Source of the DNA: Emcibacter sp.
GTDB lineage: Bacteria > Pseudomonadota > Alphaproteobacteria > Sphingomonadales > Emcibacteraceae
DNA length: 64,000 nt
Direction: 5' to 3'
Assembly: GCA_021774785.1 (NCBI GenBank)
Contig: JAJFIQ010000019.1
Location: 496,001 to 560,000, forward strand
In this document: piece by piece, positions 35,413 through 45,157 of the stretch
Position numbering within the stretch: position 1 is the first letter of the stretch
Layout of the letters: each line of letters opens with the position of its first letter
Translations under genes and position numbers: made by a program
Notes under the pieces: model-generated
The model's input: only the letters and a program-made list of their open reading frames with translations
Database searches by the model: none
Told to the model about the DNA's origin: nothing

Positions 35413-37899
35413 ATGACAAAAAAGCGACGTAACTTACTGACAAATATATTGGGAGGCACAATTGTGGCTTTCCTACTTGGTAGTGTTGTGGCTGTTGTAG
35501 GTATTATTTATATTCTTAACCAGTATGGTAAGGATTTACCGGATTATTCCCAACTCGCTGAATATGAGCCCCCAATCATCAGTCGCATTTATGCCGACGA
35601 TGGCAGCTTGTTGACGGAATATGCCCGCCAGAAAAGACTATATATTCCCATATCTGCTGTTCCACCTCAGGTAATTCAAGCATATCTTTCTGCGGAAGAT
35701 AAAAATTTTTATACCCATGGCGGTTTGGATTATCTTGGTCTGATGCGGGCCGTAGTGACAAATGTAAAAAATGCATTTACAGGCGGGGGAAAAGTGGGAG
35801 CCTCCACTATTACCCAACAGGTTGCCAAAAACTTTCTACTGTCCGGTATTCAGACTTATGAAAGAAAGATCAAGGAAGCAATTCTGTCTTACCGAATAGA
35901 AAAAGCCTTCAGTAAAGACCAGATTCTTGAATTATATCTTAATGAAAACTATCTGGGTTATGGTTCATATGGTATTGCCGCAGCGGCACTTAGTTATTTC
36001 AACAAGTCAATTGAACAATTGGAGCTGGATGAAATTGCGTATCTTGCCGCTTTGCCAAAGGCCCCAAGTAATTATCATCCGGTCCGAAAATATGGCCGGG
36101 CTGTAGGTCGTCGAAACTGGGTCCTTAAACGAATGTATGAGGAAGGTTACATTACCGAAGAAGATAAGCTTGCGGCACAAGCTAAACCACTTATCACCGC
36201 AAGTCGGGATAAAACCCGTATCTTCAAGGCCGAATATTTTACCGAGGAAGTGCGCAGGGAACTCAAAAGCCTGTTTGGTGATAAGGAGCTTTATGAAGGT
36301 GGTCTTTTTGTCAGAACCTCACTTTCTCCTGAATTTCAACTCATTGCTGAACGGGAAATGAAAAAGGGTCTTATAACCTATGACCGTCGTCATGGATGGC
36401 GCGGCCCCATAGCAAGCTTTTCATTTGAAATTATGCCAACTCATCTGGAACAGATGGAAATGCTGAATAGTATTATTGAGCGTAATATCCCACTTGGCAT
36501 CAAAACATGGACACTAAGTCTGGTCACAGAAGTAAATGATGATAATGCTCTTATTCTGCTGTCAGATGGCAGTCGGGGTTATATAGACCTGGAACAGGTT
36601 AAATGGGCGCGTGCGTGGTTGAAAAAAGAATATCTTGGTCCCAAAATTAAAAAGGTAACAGAGGTTCTTGCGGTGGGCGATGTAGTCGTTGTGGAAGAAA
36701 TATCCAAATTAAAAACAGCCAACTCTGAATTACAGGAAATTGATCTTTTTCGAGAATATTCTTTACATCAAATACCAGAAATAGATGGCTCATTGGTCGC
36801 TCTGGACCCTCACACCGGCAGGGTACTTGCAATGGTGGGCGGTTTCGATTTTAAGCGCAGTGAATATAACCGGGCGACGCAGGCCAAACGTCAGCCGGGC
36901 TCGGCTTTCAAGCCGTTTGTTTATGCGGTTGCTCTGGAACAGGGCTTCACACCGTCCAGCCTGATTCTAGATGCGCCCTTTGTTATTGAACAGGGTTATG
37001 GCCTTGGTAAATGGAAGCCTGAAAATTCCAGCAACAAATTTTATGGCGTCAGTACGTTGCGTCTGGGGCTTGAGAAATCTCGCAACCTGATGACAGTTCG
37101 TCTGGCTCAGTATCTTAAAATGGACACCGTTGTGGAAATTGCTGAGCGCATGAATATCATTGATGATATGCCGGCCATGCTTTCTATGGCTTTGGGGGCA
37201 GGGGAAACAACTCTGATAAAGTTGACAAGTGCCTATGGCATGATTGTTAATGGTGGAAAGGAAATTAGACCGACCCTCATTGACCGTATACAGGACCGTC
37301 ACGGCAAAACCATATTCCGTCATGATGAGCGACCTTGTCAGAACTGTCAGGTGGAAGAATGGCAATATCAAGCAGAGCCTGAAATTCCAGATGAGAGAAA
37401 ACGAGTTCTTGATCCGGTAATCTCTTATCAGATGGTCTCCATGCTGGAAGGCGTGGTACAACGCGGAACCGGGGTTCGGATCAGGGCACTTGGTAAACCA
37501 TTTGCTGGAAAAACCGGAACCTCAAACGACAGCTTTGACACATGGTTTATTGGTTTTTCACCGGACCTTGTGGTCGGTGTATTCGTTGGTTTTGACAAGC
37601 CACGCTCGCTTGGTAAAAGAGAAGAAGGCTCATCGGTAGCGGTTCCAATATTTCGGGACTTTATGAAGGCAGCGACGAAAAAAGCACCAATTATTCCATT
37701 TCGAATTCCACAGGGGGTAAGATTGGTCAGAGTTAATCCAAAAACCGGACAAATAGCAGCCGTGGGTGAAAAGAATACAATTCTCGAAGCCTTTCGTCAG
37801 GGAACATTCCCCACAAAAAAAGGCGAAGTACTTGACGGATTTAATTCTCTGGTGCAAACAAAGACCAAACTCCGCACAGGGACCGGCGGAATATATTAA
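35413..37899 (+). CDS. mrcA: Penicillin-binding protein 1A (bifunctional PG synthase)
   Basis: PBP1A polymerises lipid II into glycan strands and cross-links them. The 828-residue class A protein has one N-terminal membrane helix (about 14-36), a GT51 transglycosylase with catalytic Glu95 in AEDKNFYTHGG and GASTITQQVAKNFLL, an OB-like insert typical of PBP1A (about 320-440) and a transpeptidase domain with the serine motif GSAFKP and the KTGTS box. The order amidase-PBP1A-prfB after rne is conserved in alphaproteobacteria. prfB starts 18 bp after its stop. Confidence 0.96.
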   Translation: MTKKRRNLLTNILGGTIVAFLLGSVVAVVGIIYILNQYGKDLPDYSQLAEYEPPIISRIYADDGSLLTEYARQKRLYIPISAVPPQVIQAYLSAEDKNFYTHGGLDYLGLMRAVVTNVKNAFTGGGKVGASTITQQVAKNFLLSGIQTYERKIKEAILSYRIEKAFSKDQILELYLNENYLGYGSYGIAAAALSYFNKSIEQLELDEIAYLAALPKAPSNYHPVRKYGRAVGRRNWVLKRMYEEGYITEEDKLAAQAKPLITASRDKTRIFKAEYFTEEVRRELKSLFGDKELYEGGLFVRTSLSPEFQLIAEREMKKGLITYDRRHGWRGPIASFSFEIMPTHLEQMEMLNSIIERNIPLGIKTWTLSLVTEVNDDNALILLSDGSRGYIDLEQVKWARAWLKKEYLGPKIKKVTEVLAVGDVVVVEEISKLKTANSELQEIDLFREYSLHQIPEIDGSLVALDPHTGRVLAMVGGFDFKRSEYNRATQAKRQPGSAFKPFVYAVALEQGFTPSSLILDAPFVIEQGYGLGKWKPENSSNKFYGVSTLRLGLEKSRNLMTVRLAQYLKMDTVVEIAERMNIIDDMPAMLSMALGAGETTLIKLTSAYGMIVNGGKEIRPTLIDRIQDRHGKTIFRHDERPCQNCQVEEWQYQAEPEIPDERKRVLDPVISYQMVSMLEGVVQRGTGVRIRALGKPFAGKTGTSNDSFDTWFIGFSPDLVVGVFVGFDKPRSLGKREEGSSVAVPIFRDFMKAATKKAPIIPFRIPQGVRLVRVNPKTGQIAAVGEKNTILEAFRQGTFPTKKGEVLDGFNSLVQTKTKLRTGTGGIY

Positions 37900-37917
37900 A
37901 TAATTTGAGTTAAGTTT

Positions 37918-39046
37918 ATGAAAGCCGAAGTACAAACTTTTGTCGATAAAATCAAGCAGTCGCTAGAGCTGCTGAGGAGGCACCTTTGACTGGGATATTG
38001 CCCTTGATAGACTGGAAGAACTGACCGCCCTTTCCGAAGACCCAGACCTTTGGAGTAATCCAACAAACGCCCAAAAACTGATGCAGGAAAAAAACCGGCT
38101 GGAACAGTCTATTAACCTGTGCAAATCAGTAGATCAGGAACTTTCCGATAATATCGAACTGATTGAAATGGGCGAGATGGAGGAGGATGAGGATATTATT
38201 CTTGAGGCAGAAAATGCCATAGAGGCCCTGACTGAAAAGGCCGGTGAACTGGAGTTCCAGACCCTATTATCCGGGGAAGCGGATGCCAATCACGCATATC
38301 TTGAAATTCATTCAGGGGCCGGGGGAACAGAAAGCCAGGACTGGGCAAATATGTTGCTCAGAATGTATAGCAGATGGGCTAATGCTCACGGCTGTAAGGT
38401 TGACCTAATTGAGATACACAACGGAGAAGAAGCCGGAATTAAGTCTGCTACCATACAGATCAAGGGTGAAAATGCCTATGGTTGGCTGAAAACAGAAAGT
38501 GGCGTGCACAGACTGGTCCGTATTTCACCATATGATTCCAATGCTCGCCGCCATACCAGCTTTGCCAGTGTTTGGGTCTTTCCCGTTATTGATGATAATT
38601 TTGAGGTGGAAATCAACGAAAGTGATTTACGCATTGATACCTATCGGGCATCCGGTGCCGGGGGACAGCATGTGAATACCACTGACAGTGCGGTTCGCAT
38701 TACTCATGTGCCCACTAATATCGTTGTCCAGTGCCAGAATGACCGCTCCCAACATAAGAACCGGGCTACTGCCATTAGTATGCTCAAAGCGCGACTTTAT
38801 GAAGCTGAACTGCAACGGCGTGAGGATGAGGCCAATGCAACCCATAACAGCAAGTCGGAAATCGGTTGGGGCCATCAAATCCGTTCTTATGTTCTACAGC
38901 CATACCAAATGGTCAAGGACCTGCGAACCGGTGTTGAATCAGGACAGCCGGACAAAGTTCTGGATGGAGAGATTGACCCGTTTCTTAATGCCGCTCTTGC
39001 AGCACGGGTGCATGGAAGTTCAGAAAATGTGGAAGATTTAGAATAA
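37918..39046 (+). CDS. prfB: Peptide chain release factor 2, programmed +1 frameshift
   Basis: RF2 ends translation at UGA and UAA. The gene begins at ATG 37918 and reads 23 codons to CTT TGA C, where ribosomes shift +1 so that GAC (37988) is read; the full product is 375 residues, joining 37918-37986 with 37988-39046. The internal AGGAGG just upstream and the CTT-TGA-C slip site are the classic RF2 autoregulation signals: low RF2 stalls at UGA and favours the shift. The GGQ peptidyl-hydrolysis motif is intact (38660-38668). The stop-recognition tripeptide reads SPY (38525-38533) instead of the E. coli SPF. An annotation starting at the internal ATG 38081 would lose the N terminus. Confidence 0.97.
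37975..37990 (+). promoter_or_regulatory. RF2 programmed frameshift signal
   Basis: An internal Shine-Dalgarno (AGGAGG, 37976-37981) is followed by CAC-CTT-TGA-C, with CTT at 37984-37986 and the in-frame TGA at 37987-37989. Spacing and slip codon match those of E. coli prfB. Confidence 0.95.
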
Positions 39047-39048
39047 AA

Positions 39049-39083
39049 AAGCAAGCAATTATAAGTTATTATAATGCTTGCTT
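39049..39083 (-). terminator. Terminator between prfB and bactofilin
   Basis: Arms 39049-39064 and 39069-39083 pair over 15 bp with a single bulged base and a four-base loop. On the minus strand a run of T follows, so it chiefly ends the bactofilin operon; on the plus strand it may also act weakly after prfB. Confidence 0.8.
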
Positions 39084-39101
39084 AATCTATAGCATAAGAA
39101 A

Positions 39102-39521
39102 TTAGGCGGTTTTCTGCTCCGATACTTTATTATCGGAAACTTTTGGAAATGCCGGTTTGTCCTGTGTTGCATCTTTTTTATGTGTTAGTTTGCCTTCGAT
39201 GAAAGCGCCAGCCTCAACACTCAGTGTTTCATGGTACAGGTCGCCTCTTACTTTGGCGGTTTTTTCAATACGGATATTACGGCCTTTTACCTGACCATTA
39301 ACTGATCCCTTGATAATGACCTCTTCTGCGGTAACAATGCCCTGTACGGAACCGTGTTCACCAATCGTTACAGCCGCACTGCGGACGTCACCTTCGATCG
39401 TTCCGTCGAGCTGTATTTCTCCGAGTGTTTTAATATCACCTTTGATGGTTACATCGGCACCGATGATAGAAGGGGCGGAATTTGTGGGGCGTGTTGATTT
39501 ATTCATTGTTTTAACTGTCAT
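39102..39521 (-). CDS. Bactofilin (polymer-forming cytoskeletal protein)
   Basis: Bactofilins self-assemble without nucleotides into filaments or sheets that place cell-wall enzymes. This protein of about 139 residues has the beta-helix repeats of the family: IIGADVTIKGDIKTLGEIQLDG, then DVRSAAVTIGEHGSVQG and EVIIKGSVNGQVKG, followed by a Lys-rich C-terminal tail. The start is uncertain: ATG at 39521 overlaps the M23 peptidase stop by 11 bp, ATG at 39506 lies just past it, and ATG at 39548 is also in frame. It is coupled to an M23 peptidase, a pairing known to shape cells in several proteobacteria. Confidence 0.92.
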   Translation of the reverse strand: MTVKTMNKSTRPTNSAPSIIGADVTIKGDIKTLGEIQLDGTIEGDVRSAAVTIGEHGSVQGIVTAEEVIIKGSVNGQVKGRNIRIEKTAKVRGDLYHETLSVEAGAFIEGKLTHKKDATQDKPAFPKVSDNKVSEQKTA

Positions 39522-40755
39522 ACTCTTGTCGTTGGATTTTGAGAACATTATTAGAGGCCTTGAATATTTTTTGCGGATTAATAGGTTTGCCATTAAACCA
39601 GATTTCGTAATGCAGGTGAGGGCTGGTACTGCGCCCGGTCGTCCCCATTAAACCGATTTCCTGTTCAAGGGTAACCTTGTCACCTTTCTTCACCTTTAAC
39701 TTTGAAAGATGACCATATCGTGACCGAAATCCATTTCCGTGATCAATTTCAATAAATTTTCCATATGCACCATTGCGACCTGCCTTAAGAACGGTACCAT
39801 TGGCGGAGGCATAGATAGGTGTTTTCCACCATCCAGCCATATCAACCCCATGGTGACGCGCCCATTTTTTCTTGAACGGGTCCTTGCGAATGCCAAAGGA
39901 GCTTGAGATATAATATTTTTTGGCTGGTTTGCCGACTGGGATATGCTGCATGGCACTTTCCAAGTCAATCAGACGATTATAGTGGGCATAGAGCTTTGCA
40001 AAGGGTTCATTGGAAGAAAGATCAATGTCATTATTTTCAGAGTAAAGGATAAACGGTCCACCCATTGCCATGGATAGGGACGGTCTGTTTTTTGCAAGCT
40101 GCATCAATTTGACACTTTTAATGCCTGATGTCTCTAATGTCTTTTCAACATAGGTAATTTTGGTAGAGATACGATCAATCATAAATTCCGCAAGCTTTTG
40201 TTGTTGTTCTTCAATGCGAGTTATGCTGAAATCAAGGCTGGCAATCTGATTTTGATGATCTGAATATATTGAGGAAACATCTGGATTAGCTTTGGTTTCT
40301 GAAGGCGTAGCTATAATTTCTAGCTTCTGTTCGTTTTTCTCAATAGTTTTATTCTGCTCAGTCATAATGCTGGTAGAAAGCGATTTATCCGCATCAAGCA
40401 ATTGCTGTAAATAAATCTGGCGCTGTTCAAGTGCCATAGTGGATTTTTTGATATCATTTTTCAGCTTGCTAAACTGGTTATTTGAATCAGCATAATTTTT
40501 CTTGGCCTGATTCAAATCCATGTCCTTGGCGGCCAGTATTTCTTCACGGTAAACATAACTGATTGAAGTTAGGCCGACCCAAACGAAGACACTTAATAAT
40601 ACCAGTGATGTGAAAATCTGTGTTCTTTGGGAGATAGAGATAAATCGAACGACGCCATTCGTCCTGAAGTATAACTGTCTTTCAGGAAAAATTCGCGCAA
40701 TTACATCGCTCAATTTCTTTACTAAAATGGGAATTGTCCTCTTCCTCTTGCTCAA
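39511..40755 (-). CDS. Membrane-anchored M23 (LytM-type) peptidoglycan peptidase
   Basis: This 414-residue protein has a cytoplasmic basic N terminus, one membrane helix (about 47-68), a long coiled coil (about 72-215) and a C-terminal M23 domain with HHGVDMAG and HLHYEIWF zinc ligands. It should cut or regulate cutting of peptide cross-links in the periplasm. The start appears to be TTG at 40755 with a weak ribosome site; no better in-frame start occurs before the helix. The downstream bactofilin probably positions it. Confidence 0.92.
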   Translation of the reverse strand: MSKRKRTIPILVKKLSDVIARIFPERQLYFRTNGVVRFISISQRTQIFTSLVLLSVFVWVGLTSISYVYREEILAAKDMDLNQAKKNYADSNNQFSKLKNDIKKSTMALEQRQIYLQQLLDADKSLSTSIMTEQNKTIEKNEQKLEIIATPSETKANPDVSSIYSDHQNQIASLDFSITRIEEQQQKLAEFMIDRISTKITYVEKTLETSGIKSVKLMQLAKNRPSLSMAMGGPFILYSENNDIDLSSNEPFAKLYAHYNRLIDLESAMQHIPVGKPAKKYYISSSFGIRKDPFKKKWARHHGVDMAGWWKTPIYASANGTVLKAGRNGAYGKFIEIDHGNGFRSRYGHLSKLKVKKGDKVTLEQEIGLMGTTGRSTSPHLHYEIWFNGKPINPQKIFKASNNVLKIQRQEYDS

Positions 40756-40849
40756 TCAAAACCCGTATATTTTTCTTTTATACTTTTATAGACTGCATTT
40801 GATACCAAACCGTAAATAAAAGCAATAATTTTCATTGATTCTCAGTTAT

Positions 40850-41632
40850 TTACTTCGAATTTGCCATGAGGGGCAGGTAGAAGCCCTCATCAAACCCGGC
40901 TTTTTGACGCGCTTCTGTGTTAAATGGCGGTTTGATTTGACCTTTAAAATATTGACGAACCAAATTTTGAAAACAGCTTTTAGGTTCTATTTCTTGGATC
41001 AAACAAAGGGTATTAAACCATTTCTGACCGGCATGAACATGGGCTATCTCCTCATCATATATGATTTGCAGGGTTTTTGCGCTTTCCTTGTCCTGTGCTT
41101 TATATAATTTTGAGATTATTGACGGTGTGACGTCAAGGCCACGGGCCTCAAGCACCAACGGGACTAGGGCAAGGCGTGCTTTTAGGTCATGGGCTGTATC
41201 CATAGCGGATTGCCACAATCCGTCATGGGCCGGAAAATCGCCATATGTGGTATCATATGACCGCAATCTATTGCATATCATGTTAAAATGACGGGCCTCA
41301 TCATCGGCTACCCGAACCCAGTCATCGGTAAATTCGCGCGGCATATCTTTCCCAAATCGCGCCACGATATCCCAAGCAAGATCAATAGCATTAAATTCTA
41401 TGTGCGCTATAGCATGAAGAAGGGCCACAATATTGGTCCGTCTAGGCATATATCTTGGCATCAAAAGAGGCGGTTTTTCCGGTCGGGCAGGTCGCTCTGG
41501 CGGAAAAGACGGAAAATCGTGGGTGAGTTTTCCATCAAACCATTCTTCGCTATAAAGACGGCTAATGCGTATTTTCTCATCCGGATTTGCTGTGCTTAAC
41601 GCTGCTATGGCAGCATCCCCTATGGTTATCAT
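40850..41632 (-). CDS. DUF455 ferritin-like protein
   Basis: This 260-residue protein belongs to the DUF455 group of ferritin-like four-helix proteins related to the MiaE hydroxylase. Metal-binding candidates are visible as LHAIAHIEFNAIDLAWD, ADDEARHF and DEEIAHVHAG, which carry the ExxH pattern of diiron proteins. The substrate is unknown. The start at 41632 forms a one-base TAATG overlap with the bcp stop and is preferred to 41695. It follows bcp in the glnE operon; a 94-bp gap leads on to the M23 gene. Confidence 0.9.
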   Translation of the reverse strand: MITIGDAAIAALSTANPDEKIRISRLYSEEWFDGKLTHDFPSFPPERPARPEKPPLLMPRYMPRRTNIVALLHAIAHIEFNAIDLAWDIVARFGKDMPREFTDDWVRVADDEARHFNMICNRLRSYDTTYGDFPAHDGLWQSAMDTAHDLKARLALVPLVLEARGLDVTPSIISKLYKAQDKESAKTLQIIYDEEIAHVHAGQKWFNTLCLIQEIEPKSCFQNLVRQYFKGQIKPPFNTEARQKAGFDEGFYLPLMANSK

Positions 41633-42093
41633 TAGAGGGCCTGTGCGGCTTCTAATACGGCATCCACATGGCCTTTGACCTTGACCTTTCGCCAAATATT
41701 ACGAATCACGCCATCCTCATCAATAAGGAATGTAGCGCGCTCAATACCCATATATTCCCGGCCATAAAGTTTTTTCAATACCCATACAGTATAGGCTTCA
41801 CATAATATGCCATCTTCGTCAGAAAGGAGACTGACTTTAAGGTCTTGTTTGGCAATAAAATTCTGATGACGTTTAATGCTGTCTTTTGAAGCACCCAGAA
41901 TGGCTGTATCAGTAGCTTCAAATTCTTTACCCAAGGTTGAGAACCCCTTGGCTTCTGTGGTACATCCCGGCGTACTGTCCTTTGGGTAAAAATATAGAAC
42001 CAGCTTGCGACCTTTAAAATCGCTAAGGGAAATAATGTCCCCATTTTCATTGGGAAGGGAAAAATCCGGAGCTTTTTGACCAATATCTAGCAT
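41632..42093 (-). CDS. bcp: Thioredoxin-dependent peroxiredoxin, Bcp/PrxQ type
   Basis: This 153-residue peroxiredoxin reduces peroxides with its peroxidatic Cys44 in YPKDSTPGCTTEA. The usual resolving Cys five residues on is replaced by Lys49, so it should act as a 1-Cys enzyme or use Cys98 in DGILCEAY. The start at 42093 has GAGGATA upstream and matches the family N terminus (MLDIGQKAPDF). It follows glnE by ten bases and overlaps DUF455 by one. Confidence 0.94.
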   Translation of the reverse strand: MLDIGQKAPDFSLPNENGDIISLSDFKGRKLVLYFYPKDSTPGCTTEAKGFSTLGKEFEATDTAILGASKDSIKRHQNFIAKQDLKVSLLSDEDGILCEAYTVWVLKKLYGREYMGIERATFLIDEDGVIRNIWRKVKVKGHVDAVLEAAQAL

Positions 42094-42103
42094 TTCATTA
42101 TCC

Positions 42104-45067
42104 TCACTTAGTCGGCTGTTCAAATATTCCCCTGTATATATGGGAAATATTTTTTTGTGTTTCTGTAATTTTTATAACCAGTTGATTTAGGGACTGCACG
42201 TTAAATCTTCCACATAAAGTATCAATCAAACCCTGTGGTTTTTCAGAGGAATCTGAACTACTTCCAAGACAAAGCCGTAGAATAACCTGAAGATTTTGCA
42301 TGAAACCACAGGCGTCATACAGTATTTTGCCATTGTATTCAGACAAAACGCCCTGATCTCGTAATTGGGATATCTGCTCAAGGGTATTAGTTACAAGAAT
42401 TTGCGGTTTGTCTGCCACATGTTTCAGGATCAGATATTGGCAGATAAATTCAATATCAACCAAACCACCCATCGTGTGTTTTATGGCCCAAATATCTGAC
42501 GTGCCAAATTCTTTACGTAATTTTTCCCTCATTTCAGTGGCATCATGCCTCAGGGTTTCCTGGTTTCTATGACCAAGAGCCTGTTTAATGATCCTTGATA
42601 TTTGGTTTCGTATTTCTAGATCGCCTACGATCACCCTGCCACGGGTCAGGGCAAGATGCTCCCATGTCCAGGCATCTTTTGTCTGATATTCTTCAAAGCT
42701 TTGCAATGTTACCGCAATGGGGCCAGCATTTCCCGATGGCCGCAAGCGCATATCAATTTCATATAGCTTACCTTCACCGGTCATAGCGGTCATGGCGTTT
42801 ATGAATTGCTGACTGAGGCGGGCAAAATAATGATTTATGGATAATTTTTTTTGACCGTCTGAAAAAGGCGGGCTTTTTTCTGCATCATATATGAATACAA
42901 GATCAAGATCAGACGTAGTGGTTAATTCCTGTCCGCCCAGTTTTCCGAGTGCGAATATAGCGAAATTTGCTTCCGCCACCACCCCGTGTTTACGGGAAAA
43001 CTCATGCATTACTTTGTTTAACATGACCCCAAGGATAACATCCGCCACCATTGACAGGTTCTGACCGGCTTTTGTTGCATCAATATTATTGCGTAAAATT
43101 TGAACACCGACCTGAAATTTATGCTCACTAGCCCATTTTCGGCTAATATCCAGTATATCCTGAAAGTCCTTGGCTGGCTTTAGCTGTGATTCAAGGTTTT
43201 CCTTGAGATTTTCTATGGTGAAAGAAGCCTCAAAGAAATCATTATTCAGGACGGCATCCAGAAGCAATGGGCGTTTTGCCAGTTGGTCTGCTAAATTGGG
43301 CGCTATACCAATTATTTCTGATAGCAATTCCAAAAGCCATGGCTGCGCCTTGATAAAAGAGAACAATTGTATACCAGAAGGTAGGCGGGAAAGAAATTGA
43401 TCAAATTTTTTAAAACTTTCATCCGCTTTGCCTGTTCGTCCAAAGTTTGACAGTATCTCCGGTATAAAACTATGAAGCAGCTTGCGGGCGCGTTCGGTTC
43501 GGCAAGCCCTATAGCGGCCCAGCAACCATGTCTGAATGATATAATAAATTGCTTTTGGCTCTTCATATCCTGCGTCAGCAATCGCTTTTAATGTCTCAGC
43601 ATGAACATCATCTGACGGAAAGGCCAGAAGATGTTCATGCTCATCTTCATCCTGATTAGATTCTTTCAACAGGTCTGTGAAAAGTGTATGCACCGTTCGA
43701 AGATGGCCTTTAAGATGATTTTCGAAATCTATAGTGCTCTGGTAACCCATAAAACGGGTAATCCGCGCCAGATCATCCGCAGATTCCGGCATGGAATGTG
43801 TCTGGTCATCATTGATCATCTGTAGTCTGTGTTCCAGGGTTCTATGATAAATATAGGCTTCTTGTAATTTCTGATTGTCTTCATCAGACAGCTTTTGTGC
43901 TTTGACCAATGCGTTCAGAGCATCACAAGTTGCCGCAACCCTGAGATCCGGTTCCCGGCCGCCGGATATTAGCTGGAATATCTGAGCGTAAAACTCAATC
44001 TCTCTAATCCCACCATGCCCGAGTTTTATATCCTGACCGGCAAAACAAATTTTCCGATGACCATGATGCTGATGGATTAATTTCTTGATGGCATAAATAT
44101 CCTCCAATGCCACATAATCAAGATGCTTGCGCCAGACAAAACTTTTTATGCGGGACAGAAACTCAAAACCAGCAGTCAAATCACCGGCAACAGGACGTGC
44201 TTTTATCATCGCTGCGCGTTCCCAGTTAAGTCCCATGGATTGATAATAAATTTCCGCCCCTTCCATGGAAAGGGCTATTGCTGTTGCTCCCGGATCTGGT
44301 CTAAGCCTCAGGTCTGTGCGAAAAACATAGCCGTCCGCGTTTCTTTCCTGCATGATTTTCACAAGATTTTGTGTAAGCTTAATGAACATATCCTGAGCGG
44401 ATCTGCGGCCCCTATATTGGACAATGTCATTATCATAAAGAACGATTAGATCAATATCACTGGAATAGTTAAGTTCATGTCCGCCCATTTTACCCATTGC
44501 CAGCACCACATAACCCGTGTCTTTTGACAGATCATGGGTAGCGATAAGTTGATCCGCCTCTGTGCCATTCAAGTGAGCCGGAATAGCCAGATTGCCTTTA
44601 ATCATTTCAGCCCTTAAAAGATGACTCACCGTAAGCGATACAGCTATTTCTGCAAACTTAGTAAGACGGCCAGTAATTATGTGAAGCGGCCATTGCCCCG
44701 TAAGATCCGCGAATGAAATAATAAGAGCGATTTGTGCCTTTGCCTGACGCAAAATTCGCATTACCTGGTTAGTGTCTGTAATCAATGGCAAATCATGAAC
44801 CAGGCCTTTCATGATCTTCTCATAAAGTGCGTCTAGGGGGATTGCCAAAAGCATTTTGGCAAAATGAACATCCCGAAAAAGAAGGCGAGACAGATAAGGG
44901 CTGTTGGAAAATATTGCAAGTAACAATTTTCTGTAATTATTTTTATTAATTAATCTATCGATATCTGTTATTTGTTGCTCTTGGCAGGATTTCATGAAAT
45001 CAGCAAGTTTACTTTCGCTCAAGGTTTTGTCCCCAGTCAATGGATAAAAAGTGCAAAGTGCCGTCAT
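42104..45067 (-). CDS. glnE: Bifunctional glutamine synthetase adenylyltransferase/adenylyl-removing enzyme
   Basis: GlnE adds AMP to or removes it from glutamine synthetase in response to PII and glutamine. The 987-residue protein has two nucleotidyltransferase domains, with GGHELNYSSDIDLIVLYD in the N-terminal adenylyl-removing half and GGQELTTTSDLDLVFIYD in the C-terminal adenylylating half, each followed by GlnD-UR_UTase helical regions. The length is standard. It heads the glnE-bcp-DUF455 operon and is divergent from the AsmA-like gene across 90 bp. Confidence 0.96.
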   Translation of the reverse strand: MTALCTFYPLTGDKTLSESKLADFMKSCQEQQITDIDRLINKNNYRKLLLAIFSNSPYLSRLLFRDVHFAKMLLAIPLDALYEKIMKGLVHDLPLITDTNQVMRILRQAKAQIALIISFADLTGQWPLHIITGRLTKFAEIAVSLTVSHLLRAEMIKGNLAIPAHLNGTEADQLIATHDLSKDTGYVVLAMGKMGGHELNYSSDIDLIVLYDNDIVQYRGRRSAQDMFIKLTQNLVKIMQERNADGYVFRTDLRLRPDPGATAIALSMEGAEIYYQSMGLNWERAAMIKARPVAGDLTAGFEFLSRIKSFVWRKHLDYVALEDIYAIKKLIHQHHGHRKICFAGQDIKLGHGGIREIEFYAQIFQLISGGREPDLRVAATCDALNALVKAQKLSDEDNQKLQEAYIYHRTLEHRLQMINDDQTHSMPESADDLARITRFMGYQSTIDFENHLKGHLRTVHTLFTDLLKESNQDEDEHEHLLAFPSDDVHAETLKAIADAGYEEPKAIYYIIQTWLLGRYRACRTERARKLLHSFIPEILSNFGRTGKADESFKKFDQFLSRLPSGIQLFSFIKAQPWLLELLSEIIGIAPNLADQLAKRPLLLDAVLNNDFFEASFTIENLKENLESQLKPAKDFQDILDISRKWASEHKFQVGVQILRNNIDATKAGQNLSMVADVILGVMLNKVMHEFSRKHGVVAEANFAIFALGKLGGQELTTTSDLDLVFIYDAEKSPPFSDGQKKLSINHYFARLSQQFINAMTAMTGEGKLYEIDMRLRPSGNAGPIAVTLQSFEEYQTKDAWTWEHLALTRGRVIVGDLEIRNQISRIIKQALGHRNQETLRHDATEMREKLRKEFGTSDIWAIKHTMGGLVDIEFICQYLILKHVADKPQILVTNTLEQISQLRDQGVLSEYNGKILYDACGFMQNLQVILRLCLGSSSDSSEKPQGLIDTLCGRFNVQSLNQLVIKITETQKNISHIYRGIFEQPTK

Positions 45068-45157
45068 GAAATTTAATACCTTAATTAGGGCAAATTTATA
45101 ATCTATAGAGTAAAGTAAATTTTTCGGTCTTAAAAAGTAATTATAGAGAATTATAAT

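Noticed and set aside
37918-39046. prfB as a frameshifted pseudogene
   Set aside because: The in-frame TGA is in the canonical CTT-TGA-C slip site with an internal AGGAGG, and the rest of the protein is intact.
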